From positions 1 to 64,000 of the forward strand of contig NZ_JAAOLY010000008.1 in assembly GCF_011601275.1 (NCBI RefSeq): DNA of 64,000 nucleotides. Direction: 5' to 3'. The notes beneath the pieces are model-generated. The model made no database searches and was not told where the DNA came from. It was given only the letters and a program-made list of their open reading frames with translations. This DNA comes from Janthinobacterium lividum. GTDB lineage: Bacteria > Pseudomonadota > Gammaproteobacteria > Burkholderiales > Burkholderiaceae_D. Below are positions 47,081 through 56,354 of this stretch, one piece after another. Both the position numbers and the translations under genes were made by a program. Each line of letters begins with the position of its first letter. Position 1 is the stretch's first letter.

Positions 47081-48468
47081 GGCTTGCGGCTGCTTTCCCG
47101 CGACAGCGCTTCGAGGAAGGTGCGCGTGACGCGCATGCCGTTGGCGTAGGACACGCCGCGCGCATCGATGCGGCTTTGCAGGCTCATCAGTGGCTCATCG
47201 GTGCTGGCGGCCAGCAGGGCAAAGTCGTACAGTCCCGTAAACTTGCGGTAGGCGCGCACGCACAGCACGGCGCGCAGGGGCAGGGTGGTGTTCTTGACGA
47301 ACTGTTCGGTGCATTGCGGGCCTGTCAGATTCGCGCTCTTGTAGCTGCCGAAACTTTCATTCTTGAACGAGGCGCTGGCCAGTTCGGAAAAGCGCAACGG
47401 GCCCAGTTCGCTGCTGCGCAAGAATTCGTGGCGCATCGACACTTGCCCCGTCTGCAGGGCGCCGGAAATGAAGATGGCCGATTCCATGGCGCAACTGGTG
47501 TTGTCTAGCATGTAGGGCTTGTCGGACTTGACGTTAGAGCGGCCCCAGCAGCGCATCTGGTCGGACTCTCGCACGGGCACGCGGTACGGGCCCATGGCTT
47601 TCAGGCTCAGGGGCGTGTCGAGCAGGCGCGCCAGCATGACTTCCTGGTGCGCCAGCAGCTGCGCCGTCACCAGCGGCTTGAAGTCCTTCGGCGGCTTGCC
47701 TTGCTGCGCCACCTTGGCCAGCAATTGCTGGGCATAGCGGGCGGGCACGAGGAAACTGACGAGTTCGCCGTCGAGGCGTTTCGACACGTTCACGCCGGCC
47801 ACGTCGCCATTTGCCGTGACGCTGGGGCCGCCGCTCATGCCGGAATTGATCGGTCCCGTAAACATCAGCTGGTCGTAGAAACTGCGCGTGACGACGCCGT
47901 TGTACGAGCCTTCCGAAATGGCGAAGCCCAGGTCCAGCGGATTGCCCATCGAATACAGGTACTGGCCCTGAGTCAGGGGCGCCAGCGTTTCCGGCATCTT
48001 GAAGAAGCCCGTGCCGTGGCGGTTGACGCGCAGTACGGCCAGGTCGTGCAGCACGTCGACGGCCAGCAATTCCACGTTGCCCCGCTGGCCGCTCGTGTCG
48101 ACCCATTCGCCCACGTAGGTATCGGGCTCGAGCGCGAACTGGGACACCACGTGATAGTTGCTCACCACCAGGTCGCCCGTGCCGATCAAGAAGCCCGAGC
48201 CGACCGACGATTGCGTGCGGCCGTTTTTCAGCAGCACGCGCACTTGCAGGATGTCGGCACGTGCGGCCGTGTACAGTTTTTGCGCGGCGGACGAGGGTGG
48301 CGGCAGGGCCGCATGTTCGGTGGCGGCTGGCGCGGCGGTGGCCGGTGGCGGTTTGGCGGGAGGAGTCGAAGCGGCGGGGGCAGCGGCTGGCGCGGGCGCC
48401 GGGGCCGCGTGTGCGCCCGCCGCAGCGCACAGGCTGGCCAGCAGGAAGGCGTAGTCAGATAATTTCAT
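47077..48468 (-). CDS. Exported trypsin-like (S1C) serine protease
   Basis: This protein of about 463 residues has a signal peptide (SDYAFLLASLCAAAGAHA), an Ala/Pro-rich linker (about 22-60), and a DegP-like protease domain. The catalytic triad is His106 (VVSNYHVVSQ), Asp142 (LHDLAVLRV) and Ser212 (INSGMSGGPS). No PDZ domain follows; instead a C-terminal domain of about 200 residues with several Cys is of unknown fold. The start was set at 48468 for a proper signal peptide. The stop overlaps the FHA gene, so the two are likely coupled in function. Confidence 0.85.
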   Translation of the reverse strand: MKLSDYAFLLASLCAAAGAHAAPAPAPAAAPAASTPPAKPPPATAAPAATEHAALPPPSSAAQKLYTAARADILQVRVLLKNGRTQSSVGSGFLIGTGDLVVSNYHVVSQFALEPDTYVGEWVDTSGQRGNVELLAVDVLHDLAVLRVNRHGTGFFKMPETLAPLTQGQYLYSMGNPLDLGFAISEGSYNGVVTRSFYDQLMFTGPINSGMSGGPSVTANGDVAGVNVSKRLDGELVSFLVPARYAQQLLAKVAQQGKPPKDFKPLVTAQLLAHQEVMLARLLDTPLSLKAMGPYRVPVRESDQMRCWGRSNVKSDKPYMLDNTSCAMESAIFISGALQTGQVSMRHEFLRSSELGPLRFSELASASFKNESFGSYKSANLTGPQCTEQFVKNTTLPLRAVLCVRAYRKFTGLYDFALLAASTDEPLMSLQSRIDARGVSYANGMRVTRTFLEALSRESSRKP

Positions 48469-48534
48469 GCATCCTTTGTGCGTGAGCAGGAGCGCGCCGG
48501 CCCGGCAAGCCGGAGCGGCAAGCCGGGGCAGCAA

Positions 48535-49200
48535 TTACAGGGCGCCGTCTTCCAGCGCCGGGGCCGTTTCCGGCGTCATCATGTGACCCAGCTTGCTTTG
48601 CTTGGTATTCAGGTAGTGCTGGTTGAAGGCGTTGCGGTTGACCAGCAGCGGCACCCGTTCGGCCACCGTGATGCCCAGCGCTTCCATTGCCGCGATCTTG
48701 CGCGGGTTGTTCGTCATCAAACGCAGGCTGTGGATGCCGAATTGCGCGAACATCGGCTTGCACAAGGTGTAGTTGCGCGCGTCGGCCTTGAAGCCCAGCT
48801 GTTCATTCGCTTGCACCGTGTCGGCGCCCGCTTCCTGCAGGCGGTAGGCGCGAATCTTGTTGATCAGGCCGATGCCACGCCCTTCCTGGCGCAGGTACAG
48901 CAAGATGCCGCGGCCTTCTTCGGCGATGCGTTTCAGGGCGCCCTCGAGCTGGGCGCCGCAGTCGCAGCGCTGGGAAAACAGCACGTCGCCCGTCAGGCAC
49001 TCGGAATGCACGCGCGCCAGCACCGGTTCGCCGTTGCCGATATCGCCCAGCACCATGGCCAGGTGTTCCTTGCCCGTGGCGTGTTCGACAAAGGCGTGCA
49101 AGGTGAACTGGGCCCACGGCGTCGGCAGTGCGCAGGAAGTCGTGTAATCCAATTCGCCTGTCGCCAGGATGTCTGCGCCGCTTTGCATGGTTGTGCTCAT
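48535..49200 (-). CDS. ribA: GTP cyclohydrolase II
   Basis: This 221-residue zinc enzyme opens GTP to the first pyrimidine of riboflavin synthesis. The zinc Cys residues lie in [21 protein letters not shown], with Arg and Tyr catalytic parts in [11 protein letters not shown] and TNNPRKI. The start at 49200 gives [15 protein letters not shown]; an open frame extends upstream through the leader hairpin and was rejected. It stands alone, downstream of the phoX gene on the same strand but separated by a terminator. A hairpin marks its mRNA leader. Confidence 0.94.
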   Translation of the reverse strand: MSTTMQSGADILATGELDYTTSCALPTPWAQFTLHAFVEHATGKEHLAMVLGDIGNGEPVLARVHSECLTGDVLFSQRCDCGAQLEGALKRIAEEGRGILLYLRQEGRGIGLINKIRAYRLQEAGADTVQANEQLGFKADARNYTLCKPMFAQFGIHSLRLMTNNPRKIAAMEALGITVAERVPLLVNRNAFNQHYLNTKQSKLGHMMTPETAPALEDGAL

Positions 49201-49212
49201 ATAAGTAATTAT

Positions 49213-49257
49213 CAAAAATAAAAGGCGCGCGACACCACTCCGGTGCCGGCGCGCCTT
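49213..49257 (-). promoter_or_regulatory. Terminator-like hairpin in the ribA leader
   Basis: On the minus strand AAGGCGCGC / GCGCGCCTT (49257-49222) is a perfect 9-bp stem with an inner CACC / GGTG pairing, followed by TTTTATTTTT. It lies 13 nt before ribA and just past an extended -10 (TGG-TATGAT, 49269-49261). It could attenuate ribA. Confidence 0.55.
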
Positions 49258-49268
49258 GCCATCATACC

Positions 49269-49293
49269 AAAAAGCAGGGAAACGTTTTCCCTG
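49269..49293 (-). terminator. Terminator of the phoX gene
   Basis: On the minus strand CAGGGAAA-ACG-TTTCCCTG is an 8-bp stem followed by C and a five-T run. Confidence 0.75.
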
Positions 49294-49408
49294 GCTGCCA
49301 TTCGGTCGTTGCAATGTCTGGTGATGAACCTTACTTAGGGGCACTTCCTCCTTTTACAAGGTGAATTGCCGGCTTTGCCTGGCGGATGCCGCCGCCAGGC
49401 ACGCGACA

Positions 49409-51652
49409 TCAGCTGCCGATGCGTCCGCCGTCGTTCTTGGTGATCACGATGGTGGCCGAGCGGGGACGCTTGCCGACGCCATAACCGGCGTTGGCAGGCC
49501 ACTGGCTGGTGTATTTGGACGGATCGCCGATATTTGCCAGCGCCGTGTTTTCGCCCGGATGCTGGATGTTGATGAACATGGTCTTGCCATCGGGCGTTTC
49601 GCTGATGCCCGTGATTTCCGAGCCGACCGGACCCACCAGGAAGCGCTTGAGCGTGTCGGCCGTGGGTTTCTTGCCGATGAAGGTGTCGACGGCCAGGTTG
49701 CCGCCGGCCGCCGTCGCGTAGTTCAACGTGGACTTGGCGCCGTCGCCGACCTTGCCGGGAATGGCGGCCAGCATCATGCAGTTGGTCACATCCGTGTACG
49801 CGCCATCGTCCGTCTGGATCCAGCAGATGCCCGTGTACGGGCTGAAGGCCAGGCCGTCAGGGCTCGAGAAATCCTGGTCGGCCGTCAGGTTCGACAGGTT
49901 GATCTTGCTGGCGTCGGCGCCGCTCTCGGCGCCAAACAGGTAGACGTCCCACGTAAAGCTGGTGGCTGCGGCCGCGCCCGTGCCTTCCTTGAAGCGGATG
50001 ATGTGGCCGTTCGGATTGCCGTTCTGCGCGCTGCTGCCCTTCATGTCCGTGTAGGCGCGCGGGTTGGCGCTGTCCGGCGCCAGCTGCGACGAGCCGCTCG
50101 GATTGACGTTGCGGTTCGAGTTATTGGTCAGCGTGTAATAGATCTCGCCATTGGCCGGGTTGACCGAGCACCATTCCGGACGGTCCATTTTTGTGGCGCC
50201 CACGGCGTCGGCCGCCAGGCGGGCGTTGACCAGCACGTCGGCAAGGTCGGCGAACTTGTAGGCGCTGTAGGCCTGGATCAGCGCGTTCGACATGGCCAGC
50301 TCGATCCACTGGCCCGTGCCGTCGGCGGCCAGCTTGGCCACGTACAGCTTGCCCGAATCGAGGTATTTGTCGCCGGTGGCGATACGGTCGGCCGGATTGG
50401 CATCGGCGGCGGCCCAGACGGCCGTCGTGACGAACTTGTAGATGTATTCGTTGCGCGAATCGTCGCCCATGTAGACGGCCAGTTGCTGGCCCACGGTCGG
50501 CACGCTGAAGGCGGCGCTTTCGTGCGCGTAGCGGCCCAGCGCCGTGCGCTTGCGGATGGCTTTGGTCTTGTCGTACGGATCCATTTCGACGATGTAGCCC
50601 ATGCCGTTCAGTTCATTGCGGTAGTCATCGCTGCCGTTGGTCGAGGCGCCGATCTTGCTCAGGTTCCAGCGCGCGTACTTGTCATCGCTGCCGCCCGTTT
50701 CCCAGCCGTGGCGCGAGGCGCCGCCCTGGCTGCGGCCATAGCGGTTCAGCGACACGACGGACTTGTCGCCGCGCGCCGCATTGTCGGTGGACGAGCGCGT
50801 GAAGTAGCCGGCCCAGTTTTCTTCGCCGGACAGGTAGCTGCCCCAAGGCGATTTGCCCGTGCCGCAATTGTTGATGGTGCCGCGCGTCTTGGTGCCGGTC
50901 GGCGAATACTTGGTGACGACGAGGGCGTTGCCGCGCACGGGGCCGGCGATCTCGATGTCCGTCAGCGGCGTGACGCGGCGGTTGAATGCGGAATCGTTGA
51001 CGGTGGCCCAGGCGCTGCCCGTCTTCTTGACTTCCACCACGCTCAGGCCGTGGACGGCCACTTCCTTGTCGACTTCGGCCGCAGGGCGCGGCAGCGTCGT
51101 GGTGCCGCCATTCACGTGCAGGAAGTGCGAAGACAGTTTTTCGTCCGTGGTCGCTTCGTGGTTCATCGCCAGCAAGCCCCGTTCGGCGCCGGACGCCAGC
51201 GGTGCGCCGGCGGCGGACAGGCCGTAGTATTCCATGCCGTCGTGGTGGTCGCCGGCGCGGTTGTCGAAATCGGTATCGCTGCCGTCATTCTTGTAGGCTG
51301 GCGTGGCCGCGCGCAGCGAGTCGCCCAGCGCATACAGGGCCGTGGCTGTGTAGCCTGCCGGCACCGACACGACGTCGGCCAGGCTTTTCGGCACGGCCGT
51401 GAAGGCCAGCAGTTTTTCGGGTGTTGGCGTCGGCGTCGGCGTGACGGCGACCGCATCGCTGCCGCCGCCGCAGGCGGACAGGCCCATCGAACCCATGACG
51501 GCGGTAGCGGCCGTGACGGCGCTGCCGCGCAGCCAGTTGCGGCGGCTCAGGCGGGCGTTCAGGATGCTGTTGAAATGGTTGTCGTGGGACGCGTTGCTGT
51601 CAATGTCGTTCAGATCGGTGGCGCTGATGGCCAGATCGTTGGGCTTGTTCAT
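49409..51652 (-). CDS. PhoX family phosphatase, Tat-exported probable lipoprotein
   Basis: This 747-residue protein has a twin-arginine signal (ARLSRRNWLRGS, about residues 34-45). A lipobox-like GLSAC follows, then a Pro/Thr linker (TPTPTPTP). The large domain is of the DUF839/PhoX type, with HHDGMEYYGL, LLAMNHEATTDE, GTINNCGTGKSPWGSYLSGE and NRYGRSQGGASRHGWETG. PhoX enzymes are periplasmic alkaline phosphatases using iron and calcium. Tat export of a folded metalloenzyme fits. Expression may respond to phosphate, but no Pho box was identified. Confidence 0.9.
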   Translation of the reverse strand: MNKPNDLAISATDLNDIDSNASHDNHFNSILNARLSRRNWLRGSAVTAATAVMGSMGLSACGGGSDAVAVTPTPTPTPEKLLAFTAVPKSLADVVSVPAGYTATALYALGDSLRAATPAYKNDGSDTDFDNRAGDHHDGMEYYGLSAAGAPLASGAERGLLAMNHEATTDEKLSSHFLHVNGGTTTLPRPAAEVDKEVAVHGLSVVEVKKTGSAWATVNDSAFNRRVTPLTDIEIAGPVRGNALVVTKYSPTGTKTRGTINNCGTGKSPWGSYLSGEENWAGYFTRSSTDNAARGDKSVVSLNRYGRSQGGASRHGWETGGSDDKYARWNLSKIGASTNGSDDYRNELNGMGYIVEMDPYDKTKAIRKRTALGRYAHESAAFSVPTVGQQLAVYMGDDSRNEYIYKFVTTAVWAAADANPADRIATGDKYLDSGKLYVAKLAADGTGQWIELAMSNALIQAYSAYKFADLADVLVNARLAADAVGATKMDRPEWCSVNPANGEIYYTLTNNSNRNVNPSGSSQLAPDSANPRAYTDMKGSSAQNGNPNGHIIRFKEGTGAAAATSFTWDVYLFGAESGADASKINLSNLTADQDFSSPDGLAFSPYTGICWIQTDDGAYTDVTNCMMLAAIPGKVGDGAKSTLNYATAAGGNLAVDTFIGKKPTADTLKRFLVGPVGSEITGISETPDGKTMFINIQHPGENTALANIGDPSKYTSQWPANAGYGVGKRPRSATIVITKNDGGRIGS

Positions 51653-51808
51653 GGGCTGCGATGTCCTGTGGTTGCGTGATTTAAAGGCAACCGCATGATA
51701 GTTGTCGAATGTGACAGCGCCATGTCAGCCTGATGACAAAACGGTGACAAGCTGCCGGCCGGGCGGGCCGCGTCGATGACGGGCCCGTCCGGTCAGGCAG
51801 CCTTGGTC

Positions 51809-52195
51809 TTACTTGGCCTGGCGAAAGCCGCGCTCCACCAGCAAGAGCATGCCGCCGAAGATGGACAGGTTCTTCAGGAAGTTCGTCAGCTGGTCCTGGA
51901 AGTGGGCCGCATCGGCGCTCCAGAAGGCGTGGAAGATCAGGGTCGTCGGGATCAGGAACAGCGCCAGGGCCAGCGCCGCCCAGCGCGCCTGCCAGCCCGT
52001 GATCAGCAGCAGGCCGCCGCCCACTTCCAGCACGATCACGCCCACCAGCAAGATATTGGCGATCGGCAAGCCCTGGCTGGCCATGTAGCCGGCTACACCC
52101 GCAAAGCCGCCGATTTTCAGCAAGCCCGAGACAAAGAACAGCACGCCAAGGGCGGCACGGCCGAGGGGGAGCAATACGTTGCTTCTGTTTTCCAT
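51809..52195 (-). CDS. DoxX family membrane protein
   Basis: This 128-residue protein has four predicted helices. The DoxX signature regions are GRAALGVLFFVSGLLKIGGF at the start and VGVIVLEVGGGLLLITGW in the middle. DoxX proteins are small inner-membrane proteins linked to redox or quinone functions. It follows a pirin-like gene on the same strand after 31 nt, so the two likely form an operon divergent from a LysR gene. Confidence 0.87.
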   Translation of the reverse strand: MENRSNVLLPLGRAALGVLFFVSGLLKIGGFAGVAGYMASQGLPIANILLVGVIVLEVGGGLLLITGWQARWAALALALFLIPTTLIFHAFWSADAAHFQDQLTNFLKNLSIFGGMLLLVERGFRQAK

Positions 52196-52226
52196 GATTT
52201 TCTCTTTCTGTATATTTATCTGTTAA

Positions 52227-52928
52227 TTATTTTGGCAGGTCGAAAACAAGCACTTCAGCATCTTCCGCTTGCGTCAATGTCACGGCTGCTTCCTGCGTCA
52301 GTTTCAGCGCATCGCCCGCTTTCAACGGCGTGCCGTTGACGACGAGGCTGCCGCGGATCAGGTGCACATAGGCGAGGCGGCCTTCGTCGAGCGCATGTTC
52401 TGCCTGTTCGCCTTCCTGCAGGATGCTGGCGTAGATGGCCGCATTCTGGTGGATCAGCACGGAACCCTGGCGGCCGTCGGAGGAGGCGATCAAGCGCAGC
52501 TTGCCCCGTTTGCTGTCCGGCGTGAAGTGTTTCTCTTCATAGCTGGGGGCAATGCCCGTCACGTTCGGCTGGATCCAGATCTGCAGGAAGTGCAAGCCAT
52601 CCGTTGCCGAGTGGTTGAACTCGCTGTGGCGCACGCCGCTGCCGGCGCTCATGCGCTGTACATCGCCGTAGTGCAGGACGGAACCCGTACCCATGCTGTC
52701 CTTGTGTTCCAGCGCGCCGTCGAGCACATACGAAATGATTTCCATGTCGCGGTGGCCGTGCGTGCCGAAACCCTGGCCTGGCGTGACGCGGTCTTCATTG
52801 ATCACCAGCAGCGGGCCAAAACCCATGTGATTGGCATCGTGGTAGCTGCCGAAGGAAAAGCTGTGGTGGGAATTGAGCCAGCCGTGGTTGGCGGCGCCGC
52901 GTTCTTCGCTGTGACGAATCTGTAACAT
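52227..52928 (-). CDS. Pirin-like bicupin protein (YhaK type)
   Basis: This 233-residue protein has two cupin domains. The first has the metal-binding His/Glu cluster in GFGTHGHRDMEIISYV and GVRHSEFNHS. The N-terminus (RHSEERGAANHGWLNSHHSF) is the usual YhaK/pirin lead. Some members act as quercetin 2,3-dioxygenases; others are redox-sensitive proteins. It is probably co-transcribed with the DoxX gene and controlled by the divergent LysR regulator. Confidence 0.87.
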   Translation of the reverse strand: MLQIRHSEERGAANHGWLNSHHSFSFGSYHDANHMGFGPLLVINEDRVTPGQGFGTHGHRDMEIISYVLDGALEHKDSMGTGSVLHYGDVQRMSAGSGVRHSEFNHSATDGLHFLQIWIQPNVTGIAPSYEEKHFTPDSKRGKLRLIASSDGRQGSVLIHQNAAIYASILQEGEQAEHALDEGRLAYVHLIRGSLVVNGTPLKAGDALKLTQEAAVTLTQAEDAEVLVFDLPK

Positions 52929-53094
52929 GATGGACTCCGTTTCTATAAGTGAATGTGCGATAATTTCGAAGGACCGTTGCCTGGCTAGTGCCGTAGCGCC
53001 TTGTCTGCCCTTCGCTGTACGATGAACAAAGTATAGGCCCCCCAGCAGAGAAAGAAAAACGGAAAATCTTGCGACCTATGATCGAAAAAATCGA

Positions 53095-54021
53095 ATGTTA
53101 AGACTGAGCCTGGAAGCCCTGCAAATCGTTGACGCCATCGACCGCCGAGGATCGTTCTCGTCGGCCGGCAAGGAGTTGCATAAAGTCCCGTCCACCATTT
53201 CCTATACGGTGGCCAAACTGGAAGACGACCTGGGCGTGCAAGTGTTCCAGCGCAATGGCCCGAAAGTCATGCTGACGGCGGCCGGCCAGGAATTGCTGAA
53301 AGAGGGCCGCTATCTATTGAAGGCGGCGCAAGACCTCGAGCACCGCGTGCGCAGGGTGGCGTCGGGCTGGGAAACGGAATTGTCCATCGGCATCGATTCC
53401 ATGTTTTCCGCCGTCGCTCTGGCCGACGACGTACGCGCCTTTTACGACGTGGCGCAGCAGACGCGCCTGCGTCTGTCGCAAGACACCCTGTCGGGCACGT
53501 GGGAAGCGCTGCTGGACCGGCGCGCCGACTTGCTGGTGGGCGCGCCCGGCGACGGGCCGGCGGGCGGCGGTTATATCGCGCAGCCGATCGGCATGCTCGA
53601 CTTCGTGTTTACCGTGGCGCCTACGCACCCGTTGGCCCAGATACAGGGACCCCTGTCGCGCGGCCACCTGCAGCGGCACCGGGCCGTGGTGGTGGCCGAT
53701 TCGGCGCGCCAGATGGCGCCGCGCACGGTGGGGCTGCTGCTGGGCCAGGATGCCTTGAGCGTGCCGAACATGCAGGTGAAGTTCGATTATCAGGTGCTGG
53801 GGCTGGGCTTTGGCTTCCTGCCGGGGCCGTGTGCTCGCGCCGCCATCGCGCGCGGTTTGCTGGTGGAAAAGGCCGTGGAAGAGCCGAAACCGTCGGAAAC
53901 GTTTTACCTGGCCTGGCGCGTAGGCGAAGATGGCGCGGCATTGCGCTGGTGGATGGCGCGCATGCGCGAGCCGGATGTGTTTGCCCGCCTGGCGCAGCAT
54001 CTGCCGGGCCATTCGGCGTAG
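53095..54021 (+). CDS. LysR family transcriptional regulator
   Basis: This 308-residue protein has an N-terminal winged helix (about 5-65; GSFSSAGKELHKVPSTISYTV is the recognition helix-turn-helix) and a C-terminal co-inducer-binding domain of periplasmic-binding-protein fold. It is divergent from the pirin-DoxX pair with a 166-bp gap, the usual arrangement for control of those genes. The inducer is unknown. It has its own terminator. Confidence 0.9.
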   Translation: MLRLSLEALQIVDAIDRRGSFSSAGKELHKVPSTISYTVAKLEDDLGVQVFQRNGPKVMLTAAGQELLKEGRYLLKAAQDLEHRVRRVASGWETELSIGIDSMFSAVALADDVRAFYDVAQQTRLRLSQDTLSGTWEALLDRRADLLVGAPGDGPAGGGYIAQPIGMLDFVFTVAPTHPLAQIQGPLSRGHLQRHRAVVVADSARQMAPRTVGLLLGQDALSVPNMQVKFDYQVLGLGFGFLPGPCARAAIARGLLVEKAVEEPKPSETFYLAWRVGEDGAALRWWMARMREPDVFARLAQHLPGHSA

Positions 54022-54026
54022 GCCTT

Positions 54027-54052
54027 AAAATGTTGACATACGCCAACATTTT
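54027..54052 (+). terminator. Terminator of the LysR gene
   Basis: AAAATGTTG / CAACATTTT is a perfect 9-bp stem with an 8-nt loop, then further T. A TTGACA at 54033-54038 inside it could also be a -35, but no good -10 follows. Confidence 0.7.
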
Positions 54053-54186
54053 TAAGTTACCATATTCGCAGTATTGCAATTGTATTTCTTGCCCGACCTC
54101 CATGCCCCACAGTGGGATTTTGATGATTACACACACCGCAGCGCCCCCGATACCTTCCCCTGACCTGGCCCAAGCGTGGGGTTGCC

Positions 54187-56343
54187 ATGCTTGAGGCAAA
54201 GGTCGCGCTGTGCCTGCGCCTGGCCCAGGATGCCCGTGAACAGGCGGGGCCGCAGCAGGCCGCCACGCTGGCGCGGCTGGAGGAAGAGCTGGAACGCCTG
54301 CGCGGCGCCAGCCGGCCCGTGGTGCGCGTGGCGCCTCCCGACGCCTTGCTGGAAATCGATCCCGACGGCTTTTTGATCGGCTGGAACCATGGCGCCGAAC
54401 AGATGTTCGGCTATTCCGAAATCGAGGCGCTGGGCCAGCACATCCTGTTTTTGTATCCGGAAGACGACGCGGAAGCGAGCGTGCTGGAACTGCATTTCAT
54501 GCAGGGCGACGTGGCCACGGATGTGCGCCGGCGCAAGAAGTCGGGCATGGTGACGTGGCTGCGCATGCACCGCCACGTGATCCACGACCAGGCGGGCAAA
54601 GCGTGCGGCATGGCCGTGCGCCTGTCGGCCATGAGCGAGCCGCTGTCCGACGTGGACAAGGTGCGGTTGCACGCGCGCATCATCGAAGACAGCGAACAGG
54701 CTGTGCTGATCACGGATGCGGAAGAGCGCATCGTCTCGATCAACAGTTCGTTCAGCCGCATCACCGGCTATTCGCCGGCCGAAGCCATCGGCCGCACGCC
54801 TGACTTGCTGCGCTCGGGCGTGCACGACCCCGATTTCCGCGCCAAGGTGCGCGCCGCCATGCGCGGCCATGGCTCCTGGCGCGGTGAAATCATCGGCAAG
54901 CGCAAGAATGGTGACCTGTTTCCGCAAGACGTCACCATCAGCGTCGTGCGCGACGAATTTGGCGAAATCAGCCACGTGTTTTCCCTGTTTTCCGATATCT
55001 CCGTGCACAAGGATGCCGAAGCGCGCATGCAGCGCATGGCCAATTACGACAGCCTGACGGGCTTGCCCAACCGCTGCCTGCTCAATCAATTGGTCGACCA
55101 GGGCCTGGCCGAAGCGAAACGGCAGGGCACACATGGCGCACTGATGGTCATCGACATCAGCCGCATCGGTTCCATCAGCGACACCTTGGGCCATGAAGTG
55201 GGCGACCAGCTGGTGATCGCCATCGGCCAGCTGTTTCGTGGCGCCCTGCGCGACGCGGACATCCTGGCGCGCGTCGACAACAGCAAGTTCGTCGTGGCCC
55301 TGCTGCATATCGAAAAGCGCGAACACGCGGCGAATGTGGCGCAAAAGCTGCTCAACCTGTTGGAGGCGCCGATCAATATCGATGCGCACGCCTTGCACGT
55401 GGGCGCCAGCATCGGCATCACCGTGTATCCGGAAGACGGCCTGGAAGCGCCGGCCCTGTTCCGCTTTGCCGACGTGGCCGTGTCCAAGGCGGGGCAGACC
55501 ATCGAATCGACCTTCCTGTTCTACCGCGAAGACATGAATCGCCGGGCCAAGGAACATTTGCGCCTGGAAAGCGAAATGCGTTTGGCGCTGGGCGACAAGG
55601 AACTGGAATTGCATTACCAGCCGAAAGTGAGCCTGGCCAGCGGGCGCATCGTGGGCGCGGAAGCCTTGCTGCGCTGGAAGCATCCGATGCGCGGCATGGT
55701 CTCGCCCGGCGTCTTCATCCCCGTTGCCGAGGAGACCAGCCTGATTCTGGAACTGGGCACCTGGGTGCTGGACGAGGCCTGCCGCCAGATCCGCAGCTGG
55801 GAAGACCGGGGCCTGCACATGCCGGCTATCGCCGTCAACCTGTCGGCGCGCCAGTTCGATGAGCAGTTGCCGGCGCGCATAGCGGCCGTGCTCGAGCGCT
55901 ACGGCGTGCGGCCCGACCAGATCATGCTGGAGATCACGGAAAGCCTGTTGATGCGCGGCGCCGACAAGGTCATCGGCATCATGAACCAGCTGGTGGCCAT
56001 GGGCCTGGCGCTGGCGCTGGACGACTTCGGCACAGGCTATTCCAGCCTCGCCTACCTGAAGAAATTCCCCATCAGTACCTTGAAGATCGACCGCTCGTTT
56101 GTCATCGGCTTGCCCTTCGAGGAAAACGATTGCGCCATCGCCCGCGCCATCGTCACCATGGCGCAGCAGTTGCGCCAGGAAATCGTCGCCGAAGGGGTGG
56201 AAACGGCCGAGCAGATGCGCTTCCTGCGGGAACTCGGCTGCGACCAGCTGCAAGGCTATCTGTTCAGCCCGGCCGTGCCGGCGGCCGAATTCGAGCTGAT
56301 GCTCGATGAAGGCCGGCAGCTGCGCCTGGAAGAGGCAGTCTGA
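54187..56343 (+). CDS. PAS-PAS-GGDEF(degenerate)-EAL protein, c-di-GMP phosphodiesterase
   Basis: This 718-residue protein has two PAS domains (about 45-165 and 165-290), a GGDEF domain and an EAL domain (about 455-710). The GGDEF signature is replaced by DNSKF (about 363-367), so cyclase activity is unlikely. The EAL domain is intact: EALLRW, the Asn in AVNLSARQF, the Glu in LEITES, DDFGTGYSS, the Lys in TLKIDRSF, EGVET and QLQGY. It should hydrolyse c-di-GMP when PAS-sensed signals permit. No membrane span is seen. The TAGs of nearby genes show it is a single-gene unit. Confidence 0.92.
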   Translation: MLEAKVALCLRLAQDAREQAGPQQAATLARLEEELERLRGASRPVVRVAPPDALLEIDPDGFLIGWNHGAEQMFGYSEIEALGQHILFLYPEDDAEASVLELHFMQGDVATDVRRRKKSGMVTWLRMHRHVIHDQAGKACGMAVRLSAMSEPLSDVDKVRLHARIIEDSEQAVLITDAEERIVSINSSFSRITGYSPAEAIGRTPDLLRSGVHDPDFRAKVRAAMRGHGSWRGEIIGKRKNGDLFPQDVTISVVRDEFGEISHVFSLFSDISVHKDAEARMQRMANYDSLTGLPNRCLLNQLVDQGLAEAKRQGTHGALMVIDISRIGSISDTLGHEVGDQLVIAIGQLFRGALRDADILARVDNSKFVVALLHIEKREHAANVAQKLLNLLEAPINIDAHALHVGASIGITVYPEDGLEAPALFRFADVAVSKAGQTIESTFLFYREDMNRRAKEHLRLESEMRLALGDKELELHYQPKVSLASGRIVGAEALLRWKHPMRGMVSPGVFIPVAEETSLILELGTWVLDEACRQIRSWEDRGLHMPAIAVNLSARQFDEQLPARIAAVLERYGVRPDQIMLEITESLLMRGADKVIGIMNQLVAMGLALALDDFGTGYSSLAYLKKFPISTLKIDRSFVIGLPFEENDCAIARAIVTMAQQLRQEIVAEGVETAEQMRFLRELGCDQLQGYLFSPAVPAAEFELMLDEGRQLRLEEAV

Positions 56344-56354
56344 CGCAACAGCCG

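Noticed and set aside
49201..49408. FMN riboswitch before ribA
   Set aside because: None of the conserved RFN-element motifs is present; only a hairpin with a U-rich tail is seen.
49361..51679. Plus-strand open frame of 772 codons opposite the PhoX gene
   Set aside because: Repetitive Arg/Ala/Gly/Val composition; the minus-strand frame encodes a recognisable Tat-exported PhoX protein.
54127..56253. Minus-strand open frame of 708 codons opposite the EAL gene
   Set aside because: Shadow of the PAS-GGDEF-EAL frame, which has full domain motifs.
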